Shown: positions 53,240 through 62,177 of the stretch, one piece after another
How positions within the stretch are numbered: the stretch's first letter is position 1
How the letters are laid out: every line of letters begins with the position of its first letter
Source: Pseudomonas mucidolens
Lineage (GTDB): Bacteria; Pseudomonadota; Gammaproteobacteria; Pseudomonadales; Pseudomonadaceae
DNA: 64,000 bases
Assembly: GCF_900106045.1 (NCBI RefSeq)
Contig: NZ_LT629802.1
Coordinates: 2,914,001 to 2,978,000, forward strand
Reading direction: 5' to 3'
Made by a program: the position numbers and the translations under genes
Notes under the pieces: model-generated
What the model was told of the DNA's origin: nothing
Seen by the model: only the letters and a program-made list of their open reading frames with translations
The model's database searches: none

Positions 53240-55749
53240 TGGCACGTTTGCCGCTGTTGCGCCTGTTCAGCCTTGCACTACGTCAATTGCTGCGCGATGC
53301 CCGCGCCGGTGAATTGCGTGTGTTGTTCTTTGCTTTGTTGGTGGCCGTGGCGGCCAGCACCGCCATCGGTTATTTCGGGGCTCGCCTCAATGGCGCAATG
53401 GCGCTGCGCGCCACCGAATTCCTCGGTGCCGACCTGGTACTGGAAGGCAGCTCCCCAGCCCGCGCCGAACAGATAAGAAGCGGCATCGAACTGGAGCTGG
53501 AGCATGCCCGCGTGGTGGAGTTCTCCAGCGTCATCGCCACCGACAACGGTATCCAGCTGTCGAGCATCAAGGCGGTCAACGAGCAGTATCCGTTGCGCGG
53601 CGAGCTGAAAAGCGCCGCCGAACCCTTTGCCGAGGAAACGTCGGGAGGCGGCCCGAAACCAGGAGAAGCCTGGGTCGAGGCTCGACTGTTGACGGCGCTG
53701 GATCTGAAAATCGGCGACAGCATCGACGTCGGCATGAAACCCCTGCGCATGACTCGCGTACTCACGTACGAACCGGATCGTGCCGGCAACCTCTACAGTT
53801 TGACGCCACGGGTAATGATCAATCTGGCCGACCTTGAGGCCACCGGCGTGGTTCAACCCGGCAGCCGAGTCAGTTACCGCGAGCTGTGGCGCGGCCCGCC
53901 AGCCAGCACCGCCCTGCAAACCTATCGCGACCTGATCGAGCCGGGCATCGCCGCCAACCAGCGCCTGCAAGACGCGCGAGACGGCAACCAGCAAATCGGC
54001 GGCGCCCTGGGCAAGGCCGAGCGCTACCTGAATATGGCCAGCCTGGTGGCGGTGTTGCTGTCCGGCGTGGCTGTGGCCCTCTCGGCTAATCGTTTTGCCA
54101 GCCGGCGTTTCGATGCCAGCGCCCTGTTGCGCTGCCTCGGGTTGTCGCGGCGCGAAACCATGCTGCTGTTCAGCGTGCAACTGAGCGTTCTGGGCTTGCT
54201 CGCCAGCCTTGTCGGCGCTGCGCTGGGGTGGCTGGCGCAACTGGGACTGTTTTATCTGCTACACGACCTGTTACCGGCAGATGTCCCGCCGGGGGGCTTA
54301 TTCCCCGCCGTCGCCGGAATCGGCACCGGGCTGGTGGCGCTCGCCGGTTTCGCCCTGCCGCCCCTGGCCGCGTTGGGTCGAGTGCCACCGCTGCGGGTAT
54401 TGCGTCGCGACTTGCTGCCGATCCCGTCCAGTACGTGGGCGGTCTACGGCGCGGCCCTGCTAGCCCTGGGGCTGATCATGTGGCGCTTGAGCCTGGACCT
54501 GGTGCTGACCTTCGCCCTGCTCGGAGGTGGCGTCATTGCCGCGCTGGTACTGGGCGGCCTGCTCCTTCTGCTACTGCAGAGCCTGCGCCGCCTGCTCGCC
54601 CGGGCTTCCCTGCCCTGGCGCCTGGGGCTGGGCCAATTGTTGCGCCATCCGCTGGCAGCAGCGGGCCAGGCGCTGGCGTTCGGCCTGATTCTTCTGTCCA
54701 TGGGCTTGATTGCCTTGTTGCGGGGGGAGTTGCTGGACACCTGGCAAAATCAGTTGCCCAAGGACGCCCCCAACTATTTCGCCCTGAACATCCTGCCGGC
54801 GGACAAGGACGCCTTTGGTGCCCGACTGCTCGAGCTGCAGGCGCAGGCGGCGCCGTTATACCCGGTGGTGCCGGGACGCCTGATCAGTATCAACGGCGAA
54901 CCGGTCCAGGAAATCATCAGCAAGGATTCCAGTGGTGATCGTGCGACACAACGGGACTTGAGCCTGACCTGGGCCGCCGACCTGCCGCCGGGCAACCGCC
55001 TGACATCGGGAAATTGGTGGGCAGATCGACCGAACGATGGAATTCCCGGTGTCTCGGTGGAAGCCAAGGTCGCCGACAGCCTGAAACTCAAGCTCAATGA
55101 CCACATGGTGTTCACCGTTGGCGGGGAAACCCGCGAGGCGCGGGTCACCAGCCTGCGAGAGATCAACTGGGACAACTTCCAACCCAACTTTTTCATGATC
55201 TTCCAACCGGGCACCTTGAAAAACCTCCCGACCACCTACCTGACCAGCTTCTATCTGGCGGCCGGGCATGACCAGCAGATCGTCGACCTGTCCAGAGCCT
55301 TTCCAGCGGTGACCATCCTGCAGGTGGAAGCGCTGTTGGCCCAATTGCGCAGCATTCTTGCCCAGGTGACGCTGGCGGTGGAATACGTGTTGCTGTTTGT
55401 GCTGGCGGCGGGCATGGCGGTGTTGTTCTCGGGGCTGCAGGCGACGCTGGACGAGCGCATCCGCCAAGGCGCGCTGCTGCGTGCGCTTGGGGCGGAGCGC
55501 CGGTTGCTGGTCAAGGCACGACGGATTGAGTTCGGATTGCTCGGCGCGGTCAGCGGCCTGCTAGCGGCGCTGGGGACCGAGCTGGTGACCCTAGTGCTTT
55601 ACCGCTATGCCTTCGACCTGGCCTGGCACCCTCATCCCTGGTTGCTGTTACTGCCTGTCATCGGCGCGGTACTGATCGGTGGCGCCGGGGTATTCGGTAC
55701 GCGTCGCGCGTTGAATGCCAGTCCGTTGACCGTGTTGCGCGACAGTTGA
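53239..55749 (+). CDS. ybbP: ABC transporter permease (YbbP, FtsX-like, double MacB type)
   Basis: 836 residues from ATG 53239, overlapping the ATPase stop. N-terminal membrane helix, a large periplasmic MacB_PCD-like domain (about 40-260), three helices near 265-390 as in FtsX-domain permeases, further hydrophobic segments around 400-500, a second periplasmic domain, and three more helices with the FtsX-like segment at the C-terminus (LLFVLAAGMAVLFSGLQATLDERIRQGALLRALGA). Ten helices and two FtsX modules are characteristic of YbbP. With YbbA it is proposed to move lipids or hydrophobic substrates; function is not settled. Confidence 0.9.
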   Translation: MARLPLLRLFSLALRQLLRDARAGELRVLFFALLVAVAASTAIGYFGARLNGAMALRATEFLGADLVLEGSSPARAEQIRSGIELELEHARVVEFSSVIATDNGIQLSSIKAVNEQYPLRGELKSAAEPFAEETSGGGPKPGEAWVEARLLTALDLKIGDSIDVGMKPLRMTRVLTYEPDRAGNLYSLTPRVMINLADLEATGVVQPGSRVSYRELWRGPPASTALQTYRDLIEPGIAANQRLQDARDGNQQIGGALGKAERYLNMASLVAVLLSGVAVALSANRFASRRFDASALLRCLGLSRRETMLLFSVQLSVLGLLASLVGAALGWLAQLGLFYLLHDLLPADVPPGGLFPAVAGIGTGLVALAGFALPPLAALGRVPPLRVLRRDLLPIPSSTWAVYGAALLALGLIMWRLSLDLVLTFALLGGGVIAALVLGGLLLLLLQSLRRLLARASLPWRLGLGQLLRHPLAAAGQALAFGLILLSMGLIALLRGELLDTWQNQLPKDAPNYFALNILPADKDAFGARLLELQAQAAPLYPVVPGRLISINGEPVQEIISKDSSGDRATQRDLSLTWAADLPPGNRLTSGNWWADRPNDGIPGVSVEAKVADSLKLKLNDHMVFTVGGETREARVTSLREINWDNFQPNFFMIFQPGTLKNLPTTYLTSFYLAAGHDQQIVDLSRAFPAVTILQVEALLAQLRSILAQVTLAVEYVLLFVLAAGMAVLFSGLQATLDERIRQGALLRALGAERRLLVKARRIEFGLLGAVSGLLAALGTELVTLVLYRYAFDLAWHPHPWLLLLPVIGAVLIGGAGVFGTRRALNASPLTVLRDS

Positions 55750-55792
55750 AATAAATTGGCCCGCCTGCCTCACGCAGCGCGGGCCATCAATG

Positions 55793-56266
55793 CTACTTCT
55801 CGTACTCGATGCGAGTAATCCACCAACACACTTCGCCATTGGGCGTCTGGACGAGCGCTTCATCGTCCACCTCCTTGCGCAACAACGCCCGTGCCATGGG
55901 AGAGTCGATGGAAATGTAGTCCATGCGCTCATAGATCTCGTCATAACCGACAATACGAAAGCGCTTGGTCTCGCCTTGTTCATTCTCGATATCCACCCAG
56001 GCGCCAAAAAATACTTTGCCTTCCTGCTCCGGCCGATACTCAACGACGCGCATGTCTTCAAGACGCTTGCGCAGATAACGTACCCGGCGATCGATCTCCC
56101 GCAGCAGCTTCTTGTTGTACTGGTAATCGGCGTTTTCGCTGCGGTCACCCAGCGACGCTGCCCAAGTCACTTTACGAGTGGTGTCAGGCCGCTTTTCTCG
56201 CCATAGATAATCAAGCTCTTTCTTCAGCGCCTCATGACCTTCTTTGGTTATCAGCTTGGTACTCAA
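55793..56266 (-). CDS. greB: transcription elongation factor GreB
   Basis: 157 residues from TTG 56266. Starts STKLITKEGHEALKKELDYLWREKRPD, followed by the helical hairpin with GDRSENADYQYNKKLLREIDRRVRYL (acidic tip residues) and a C-terminal domain with KVFFGAWVDIENEQGET. Stimulates transcript cleavage by stalled RNA polymerase. It converges with the ybbP gene, and a GC-rich imperfect hairpin (GGCCCGC/GCGGGCC) near 55756-55786 lies between the ends. Confidence 0.95.
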   Translation of the reverse strand: MSTKLITKEGHEALKKELDYLWREKRPDTTRKVTWAASLGDRSENADYQYNKKLLREIDRRVRYLRKRLEDMRVVEYRPEQEGKVFFGAWVDIENEQGETKRFRIVGYDEIYERMDYISIDSPMARALLRKEVDDEALVQTPNGEVCWWITRIEYEK

Positions 56267-56434
56267 AAGCTTCGCATCCCCGGGAAATTTTCACGTGTTC
56301 AACAATCGCGGCCTCAAGCAAGCGCACACTGACCATCTGACTCCGATTGGCGGAGTCAGATGATAAATGAACTCAAGAAAGTAGCCAGACCTGATAACGC
56401 GGCCGGGGCAACCGAGTGGTCAGACCGTCTGCAC

Positions 56435-57655
56435 TCAGGCGTCAGATGGACTCGTGGCACTCTTGATCTGGTTAGGCTCATTTGCAACGGGGACCAGGGT
56501 TTCATCCAGGCGAAAAAGCAGTGTCTTCAAGTTGTCCCTGATGCCTGATACTTGAATGAACCCCGTCGATACTTGCTCCTGTTGTTGGCGAATGTCCAGA
56601 TCAAGCGCCTGCAGCCTGAACGACTCACTCTCCAGCTGCCGAGCCCAATCTTCCAGGCGACGCTGCTCGGCCTGCTGTACTTGGGTGCCATGGATCAATG
56701 CTTCTTCACGCTCACTCAACGATCGGGCGATCTGCTGCATGGCAGCATCCTGTTCAATCGCGTGTTGGCTTGAGCAGTCTAAAGCGGCTTTTTCCCGTTC
56801 CAGTTGACCACGCAATTGCTCAAGTTCTTCCTGTTGCTTGAGCACCGCAAGCTTCTGCTGCGTCAACTCCTGAGCCACCCGGGCGAGGTTGGCCAGCGTA
56901 CTGTCGACCTCGAACAGACAGGCCTGATCCTCTTTGGCTGCGGGGGCGAATGGCTTGGCATGAGCCGCTGTAGCATCTGACTGATCTGGCGTGGCAGGTG
57001 GCGCTGATACCTCCTTCACCACCGGCACCGTTGGCTCAATCGCGGCAGGCGGCACCTCATCAACGGGTGGCGCCACCGCTACGCTCATCGGCGCTTGCTG
57101 CGCCTCAAGCAATGCGGGTGTGGGTGCCTCACGACGATCTTCAGCCTTGAGCGGCGTGACCATTTTTGAGGAAAAGCGAATCGACGGAACAATCAATTCC
57201 GAGCTTTCGATAGCTGGCAGACCGATAACAGAAGTGCCCAGGGTGATCACCTTCATCACCAGCGCTTTCTTGATCATCAACGAATGATGATCTTCGGGTC
57301 TTGCGGGAGGCAATTTGCTGCCTTTCAGGTCTATGAAGTGGTACGGCACTTGAGGCCCGGCGACGTTGCCGTCCTTGGTTCCGGACGCCGCGGCCAAGGT
57401 CAGGATTTGCTTGAAGACACGCATCGCTATCTGCAGATCATCCCGGGAATCGATACTTCCAAGAAAATACCTCTCTGATTTTTTACGCAACGCCGCCATG
57501 TAAACCCGGGCACTTCCGGGTTCCATTTCTTCATCCAGGCTATAAGCAAGATAATTTGACGCTATTTGCGGAATAGCGAAACAACAGAGCAGCGCACCGT
57601 TGACCGGGGTGCCATGGCCAGACTGTTCAAGAACAAGAGTACGTAGAAGCATCAT
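56435..57655 (-). CDS. coiled-coil protein of unknown function
   Basis: 406 residues from ATG 57655. The N-terminal part (about 1-185) looks folded: LCCFAIPQIASNYLAYSLDEE, VYMAALRKKSERYFLGSIDSRDDL and IKKALVMKVITLGTSVIGLPAIES. A proline/alanine-rich linker (about 195-265) follows, then a long coiled coil (about 270-375; LAVLKQQEELEQLRGQLERE, QQAEQRRLEDWARQLESES) and a short tail. No signal peptide, membrane helix or catalytic motif. Divergent from the Gld-like ABC trio across a 313-base AT-rich gap. I do not recognise the family. Confidence 0.75.
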   Translation of the reverse strand: MMLLRTLVLEQSGHGTPVNGALLCCFAIPQIASNYLAYSLDEEMEPGSARVYMAALRKKSERYFLGSIDSRDDLQIAMRVFKQILTLAAASGTKDGNVAGPQVPYHFIDLKGSKLPPARPEDHHSLMIKKALVMKVITLGTSVIGLPAIESSELIVPSIRFSSKMVTPLKAEDRREAPTPALLEAQQAPMSVAVAPPVDEVPPAAIEPTVPVVKEVSAPPATPDQSDATAAHAKPFAPAAKEDQACLFEVDSTLANLARVAQELTQQKLAVLKQQEELEQLRGQLEREKAALDCSSQHAIEQDAAMQQIARSLSEREEALIHGTQVQQAEQRRLEDWARQLESESFRLQALDLDIRQQQEQVSTGFIQVSGIRDNLKTLLFRLDETLVPVANEPNQIKSATSPSDA

Positions 57656-57968
57656 GAAATTCGGGCTCCGTTACGGCAATACTTCAAATACACAAGATTT
57701 ACAGGTTCGAAATCGCTAGAGCATCAAGAACCGTGCAATTGTTTCAGGGCGTGATCAAACGCCATGTAGGACTTACCTTATTCGCTCATTTCAACGTTCC
57801 CAAAATCCCCCACTGAACGTACTATTTTTTTACAAACGAATATTCAAATCCTCTGCCGAATACGTTTCAGCTTTCAACTTCGACACTTCACACGCTGCTT
57901 AGGCAGGCTCCTCGAGGCGCTCGCCAACACTGTGAGCCTTGGCACACTTAATCAAGTAGAAAGGCACA
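57656..57968. other. AT-rich divergent promoter region
   Basis: 313 bases between the coiled-coil gene and the ABC ATPase gene, clearly poorer in GC than the core genome. It must carry both promoters, but I cannot pick a convincing consensus. Confidence 0.5.
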
Positions 57969-58895
57969 ATGATCGAGATAACAAATCTAACAAAAAAAAG
58001 AGGTAGATCGGTCGTTATCAACGACCTCACTTTGCGTGTCCAGCACCAAGAGTGCGTGGGACTATTCGGACATGACGGTGCGGGTAAAAGCACGCTGATC
58101 AACTTGTTGTCAGGATCAATCCCGCGGTCTTCGGGCAGCATAAAAATATCCGGATTTGATATCTCTACACAGCCGTTGCACGCGAGAAAAATAATCGGCT
58201 ATCAACCCGAATCCACACTTAGCCACAGCACCATGACAGTAAAGGCATTCCTGACTTTCATTGCCGAGGTTCGCGGCTTGCGCGGCATCGATAAACGCAA
58301 AATGGTCGACCGTGCGGTCGCCCGACTGGAACTTTGGCAAGCACTGAATTCGCCCTTGGAAACATTGCCCCCAGGATTAAGGCGCAAGGTGGCGCTTGCC
58401 CAAGCCATTTTGCACGACCCAAAACTGCTGCTGCTGGATGAGCCTACAGAAGGGCTCGATGCGTCGCAAAAACACAAAATAAGAATACTCATCAAGTCCC
58501 TGGCGCAAGAAATGACTGTCGTTACGGCGTCCCGAAACCCCGAGGAAGTGTCGAGCATTTGCAGCCGTGCGCTGGTGCTGGGCGAAGGCAGGTTACTGGC
58601 GGATATCCCGCTGCAGGAGCTGCAACGCAGCTCCCGCCACCACCAGGCAGTCACACTGGCGGCCGATGGCCCATTGGATCTGCTGGCGCTGGCGGTACTG
58701 CCCGGAGTAGCAGGTATAGAAGAGGACCGGGTTTCGCCGGGTAGTGTCACGGTGCTGGCGATGCCGGGGCAGATCATTTACCCCCACATCAACACCCTGA
58801 TCGCTAACCGCCGCTGGAAAATAAACAGGTTGACCCTTGAGCCGGACCGGCTGAGCGACGTCATCCACCAATTGAGCCAGGAGGCGCCAAATTGA
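57969..58895 (+). CDS. ABC transporter ATP-binding protein, GldA/NatA-like, degenerate signature
   Basis: 308 residues from ATG 57969 (AAGG six bases upstream). Intact Walker A (GHDGAGKSTLINLLSG) and Walker B (LLLLDEPTEGLD), Q-loop IIGYQPEST. The signature reads LPPGLRRKVALAQAI where active family members have LSxGxRQR, and the switch histidine region reads VVTASRNPEEV, with Arg where STH is expected. So ATP binding is likely but the hydrolysis mechanism may be altered. It overlaps the permease gene by four bases. About 80 residues after the core form a C-terminal tail. Confidence 0.88.
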   Translation: MIEITNLTKKRGRSVVINDLTLRVQHQECVGLFGHDGAGKSTLINLLSGSIPRSSGSIKISGFDISTQPLHARKIIGYQPESTLSHSTMTVKAFLTFIAEVRGLRGIDKRKMVDRAVARLELWQALNSPLETLPPGLRRKVALAQAILHDPKLLLLDEPTEGLDASQKHKIRILIKSLAQEMTVVTASRNPEEVSSICSRALVLGEGRLLADIPLQELQRSSRHHQAVTLAADGPLDLLALAVLPGVAGIEEDRVSPGSVTVLAMPGQIIYPHINTLIANRRWKINRLTLEPDRLSDVIHQLSQEAPN

Positions 58896-59617
58896 AACTT
58901 TTGCCCGTCATATTCAAACGCCAGCTCAACAACTACCTGTGCCTGCCACTCACCTATTTCAGCATCGCCGTGTTCGTCATAGCCAACGCGGTGCTCGGTT
59001 TCCATGCAGGCAACTTTCTTGAACAAAACCAAACGGATTTACACGCTTTCTTTCAGTATCACCCGTGGCTGTACCTGTTCTTGATCCCGGTTATTTCCAC
59101 CCAGCTCTGGTCGGACGAACATAAAGCAGACTCGCTGAATTTTTTTTATTCGCTACCTGTCACGGCACTTGAACTGACATTGGGAAAATTCCTCGCGGCC
59201 TGGACAATCTGTGGCCTTACGCTGTTATTAACTTTCCCGCTCCTGATTACCATTAACTATCTGGGCACTGCAAATGACAGCGTCATCCTCGTTCAATACC
59301 TGGGAAGCTGGTTATTGTCCGGGGCTTACCTTTCCGCGAGCGGCTTTATCTGTGTCTTGACTCACCAGCGCCTGATCATTCTAGGTTCCACCTGTGCATT
59401 ATTGATGACTACCAGCATTTTATTTTCAATGATTGATGCAATGGATCATCAAACTCCGATCTGGATCATTGACAGCTTGACCGAACTTAGCCCGTCAATA
59501 CGTTTCAATACTATCGACTCGGGTCTTCTGACGTTGCATGACTTGTTATACTTCGCAAGCCTGATCTTGGTTTTTCTCGCCGCGACAAACGTCACGCTGA
59601 ACTACAGAAAAGTCTGA
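58892..59617 (+). CDS. ABC-2 type permease (GldF-like)
   Basis: 241 residues from TTG 58892; AGGAGG lies eight bases upstream. Six membrane helices: about 18-38, 52-72 (HPWLYLFLIPVISTQLW), 98-120, 132-155, 160-180 and 210-232. The loop QLWSDEHKADSLNFFYSLPV is the typical GldF/ABC-2 membrane motif (E-x-K-x-G-T-like; here K-A-D-S). It is the transmembrane partner of the preceding ATPase, with which it overlaps by four bases. Confidence 0.88.
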   Translation: MKLLPVIFKRQLNNYLCLPLTYFSIAVFVIANAVLGFHAGNFLEQNQTDLHAFFQYHPWLYLFLIPVISTQLWSDEHKADSLNFFYSLPVTALELTLGKFLAAWTICGLTLLLTFPLLITINYLGTANDSVILVQYLGSWLLSGAYLSASGFICVLTHQRLIILGSTCALLMTTSILFSMIDAMDHQTPIWIIDSLTELSPSIRFNTIDSGLLTLHDLLYFASLILVFLAATNVTLNYRKV

Positions 59618-59632
59618 GAACGGAATAGCCTG

Positions 59633-61435
59633 ATGAAGAACTCAATACGTTTTGGCATGACGCTTGCGGTCATCGCTCTACTTTTTCTTGCCTTCAATTT
59701 GGTATGGGCGTTGAAGCTGCCAACTCTACGCCTGGACCTGTCAAACAATAAGATTCACTCCCTGTCCACCACCACAAAAGCCATGCTTGCTGCACTTGAA
59801 AACCCGGTGGATCTGTATTTTTTTAATTCCTCTGCGCAAAACAATCAGGACCTGAAGAAAAAGGTCGAGCGCGTGACCACCCTGCTCAAGGAATATGAAA
59901 ACGCAGCAAGGGGCAAAATCACTCTCAATCTAGTTGATCCCGCGCCGTTTTCGGAAGATGCCTACAAGGCAGGATTACTGGGGCTGGATGGCAAACAAGG
60001 CTTCCTGGGCTTGGTGGGCAGTAGCGCAAATCGTGAACCGCAGCGAATAGAATGGCTCGGGCTCGATCAAGAGGTATTTCTGGAATATGAAATCAGCCGC
60101 CTGATTCATCATGTGGTCCGTACGGAACAGCCGGTGGTCGGGCTGATATCCGGATTGCCCATCGATAGCCGACGCGACGAGCAGAGCCGACAACTCGTGC
60201 CCGCGTGGCAGGTACTGGATGAAATTCGCCGGCAGTTCAACCTCATGAGCCTTGGCCAGGACACTCAGCGCATTCCCGAACACGTAAAAACGTTGATGGT
60301 CGTTCAGCCGACTCGACTACCCGAGAACACCCTGGTTGCAATTGAGCAATTTGTGTTGAGACGCGGCAAGTTGCTGATGTTTATCGACCCCATGAGCGAG
60401 GGGAATTCAATCACCACGGCGCCCTCCTCGCCTTCCAGGCTGGACGGTTTACTGGCCGCGTGGGGTGTGCAGATGCCGATGGACAAAGTACTGGCCGACA
60501 AGCTGTACGCGACGCCAGCCATTCTGGGTGACGGATCGTCACCGGTGCTTCATCCCGGCGCCCTCACACTTCCCAGCGAGGCGCTGGCGCAAAACGACAT
60601 CAGTACCCGGAAACTGCACAACGTCAGACTGTTGAGTTCGGGCGCACTCACACCGCGCAAGAACAGCCGCACCAGGTTCACCCCGTTGCTCCAGAGCTCC
60701 GGCCAAGCGACGCTGTTCGGGGTTGACCGCTTTGCCCAGCCAGAGACTTTCGATTCGTTGATCCAGGAAGCAGCCACTCGCGGCCAGCATCATGTGCTCG
60801 CAGCCCGGGTTCAAGGCCCCGCGTATGCCGCATTTTCTGACGGGACCGACGGACACAAGCCCACCTTGCACAAAGCCGCTGATATCCATGTGGTGGTGGT
60901 TGCCGACACCGACCTGCTCAGTGATCGCGTCTGGACTTCGGTACGAAACAGCGCCGGGCAAAAAAAGCCGCTTCCGGATAACGCCACGTTTGTCTTGAAC
61001 ATCCTCGACAACCTGTCTGCCCCCGACACGCTGATGGTTATCCGCCCTCAAGCAAGGATTCAAGGCCCTGCAAAACGCCTGGGAAAATTGCGCAACGAGG
61101 CTGAGCGCGCTTATCGAGAACAGGCAGCCCCTCTGGCGCGACGCCTGGATCAGACGGAAAAAGAATGGCAGTCACTGACCTCATCAGCCCTGTCATTCGG
61201 GACTCAAGCCGCGACGTCAAACCCCTTGCTGCAAGCGCTCAACAAAGAACGCTTGCGCTTGCCCATGGAGCTGCACGCGTTGAGGAACGAGGTATACCGT
61301 AACGTCCGTCAGTTCGAGTTCAAGGTGAAGCTGCTCACCATCCTGCCGGTGCCGTTGATAGTGAGCTTGCTCGGCGTGGGGATCTTGCTGGTTCGCGGAC
61401 GTCGTCAACATCCACCTGCGGCAGCGTTCTACTGA
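59633..61435 (+). CDS. GldG-like ABC transporter auxiliary protein
   Basis: 600 residues from ATG 59633. One N-terminal helix (about 7-29), a periplasmic ABC_transp_aux region (RLDLSNNKIHSLSTTTKAML, VDLYFFNSSAQNN, RGKLLMFIDPMSE), and a C-terminal helix near 568-590 (LTILPVPLIVSLLGVGILLV). That is the GldG/DUF4350-type layout. In most genomes a DUF4340 protein follows; none is present here. Gliding-motility names reflect homologues only; pseudomonads do not glide with this system. Substrate unknown. Confidence 0.88.
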   Translation: MKNSIRFGMTLAVIALLFLAFNLVWALKLPTLRLDLSNNKIHSLSTTTKAMLAALENPVDLYFFNSSAQNNQDLKKKVERVTTLLKEYENAARGKITLNLVDPAPFSEDAYKAGLLGLDGKQGFLGLVGSSANREPQRIEWLGLDQEVFLEYEISRLIHHVVRTEQPVVGLISGLPIDSRRDEQSRQLVPAWQVLDEIRRQFNLMSLGQDTQRIPEHVKTLMVVQPTRLPENTLVAIEQFVLRRGKLLMFIDPMSEGNSITTAPSSPSRLDGLLAAWGVQMPMDKVLADKLYATPAILGDGSSPVLHPGALTLPSEALAQNDISTRKLHNVRLLSSGALTPRKNSRTRFTPLLQSSGQATLFGVDRFAQPETFDSLIQEAATRGQHHVLAARVQGPAYAAFSDGTDGHKPTLHKAADIHVVVVADTDLLSDRVWTSVRNSAGQKKPLPDNATFVLNILDNLSAPDTLMVIRPQARIQGPAKRLGKLRNEAERAYREQAAPLARRLDQTEKEWQSLTSSALSFGTQAATSNPLLQALNKERLRLPMELHALRNEVYRNVRQFEFKVKLLTILPVPLIVSLLGVGILLVRGRRQHPPAAAFY

Positions 61436-61444
61436 GCGTCCCGG

Positions 61445-61753
61445 CTAGCGGCGCGTAATCAAACCCTGGCGCGCGACTCGGGTCAGGTGTCGGATGAACG
61501 CGTCGGCATCCACGGCACTGGGCGCCTGAATCACCGCCAGGTCAAAACTGTCGGTGGCAAAACGCGCAAGGGAATCCCCGTCTTCGACAAACTGGATCAG
61601 AAAGGCCGAAGGGCGGCCGGTGCGGCGGGGCCAGCCATCCAGGTAACGCAATAGCGTCGGCTGGTGTTTACCGCCCAGGAGGATTTTCGGATTGCGCTGA
61701 GTGAGGCCCGCAGTGATAGGGGCCAGGCGTACAAGAGGTCGTAGTGCATTCAT
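61445..61753 (-). CDS. small conserved hypothetical protein
   Basis: 102 residues from ATG 61753. NALRPLVRLAPITAGLTQRNPKILLGGKHQPTLLRYLDGW and ATDSFDLAVIQAPSAVDADAFIRHLTRVARQGLITRR. The last part faintly resembles the end of a SAM-methyltransferase, but no full fold fits. No signal or membrane segment. Its stop is 10 bases from that of the GldG-like gene, convergent. I do not recognise a family. Confidence 0.65.
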   Translation of the reverse strand: MNALRPLVRLAPITAGLTQRNPKILLGGKHQPTLLRYLDGWPRRTGRPSAFLIQFVEDGDSLARFATDSFDLAVIQAPSAVDADAFIRHLTRVARQGLITRR

Positions 61754-61950
61754 CGTGTCGTGTCTCTGCCTCAAAAGTCTGCGGGCAGGTGAGAGGCAAC
61801 ACCGAACCAGCGCTTTAGCGGTATTTCGAAACCTGGATCAGGTTTCTGTCGGGACTGTAATGAGTCACCTGTGGCGCCCCGCAATTAGCTGTTTAAATCG
61901 GCGCATGAGCAACATCCTAGAGAAGCCGATAGGGCAGTGTCAAGAATCCG

Positions 61951-61967
61951 CTGTGGCGAGGGGGCGA
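61951..61967. repeat. REP half-element with inverted spacer
   Basis: CTGTGGCGAGGGGGCGA, the same REP start as doublets A and B, but continuing into GATACGGTATTCCGGCAAGCC, the near-inverse of the 16-base segment found in doublet B. Confidence 0.7.
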
Positions 61968-62000
61968 TACGGTATTCCGGCAAGCCCTATTTAGATTTTT

Positions 62001-62098
62001 GTAGGAGCGAGCTTGCTCGCGAAGCACTCATAGGCGCCGCGTTTATTCAGGAAACACGCGTGATCGTTGACGTTTTTCGCGAGCAAGCTCGCTCCTAC
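62001..62098. repeat. REP doublet C (gtaggagcgagc type)
   Basis: Perfect 23-base inverted arms at 62001-62023 (GTAGGAGCGAGCTTGCTCGC...) and 62076-62098 with a 52-base loop. This is a different REP class from A and B. Confidence 0.88.
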
Positions 62099-62177
62099 AA
62101 AAACCTTAAGCCCCTTGCCACAAGAGGCTTCAGTCTTAAATGAACAGCATTGCGCACAAGGAGGGTCTTGCCGTCCC

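Larger units (their letters stand above)
61754..62177. other. intergenic region with REP elements
   Basis: About 420 bases holding a solitary REP half (61951-61967) and the REP pair C; no gene supported. Confidence 0.55.

Noticed and set aside
57656..61435. Antiphage defence island
   Set aside because: The proteins resemble a transport complex; no nuclease, methyltransferase, reverse transcriptase or toxin motif was seen, so a defence role is not supported.
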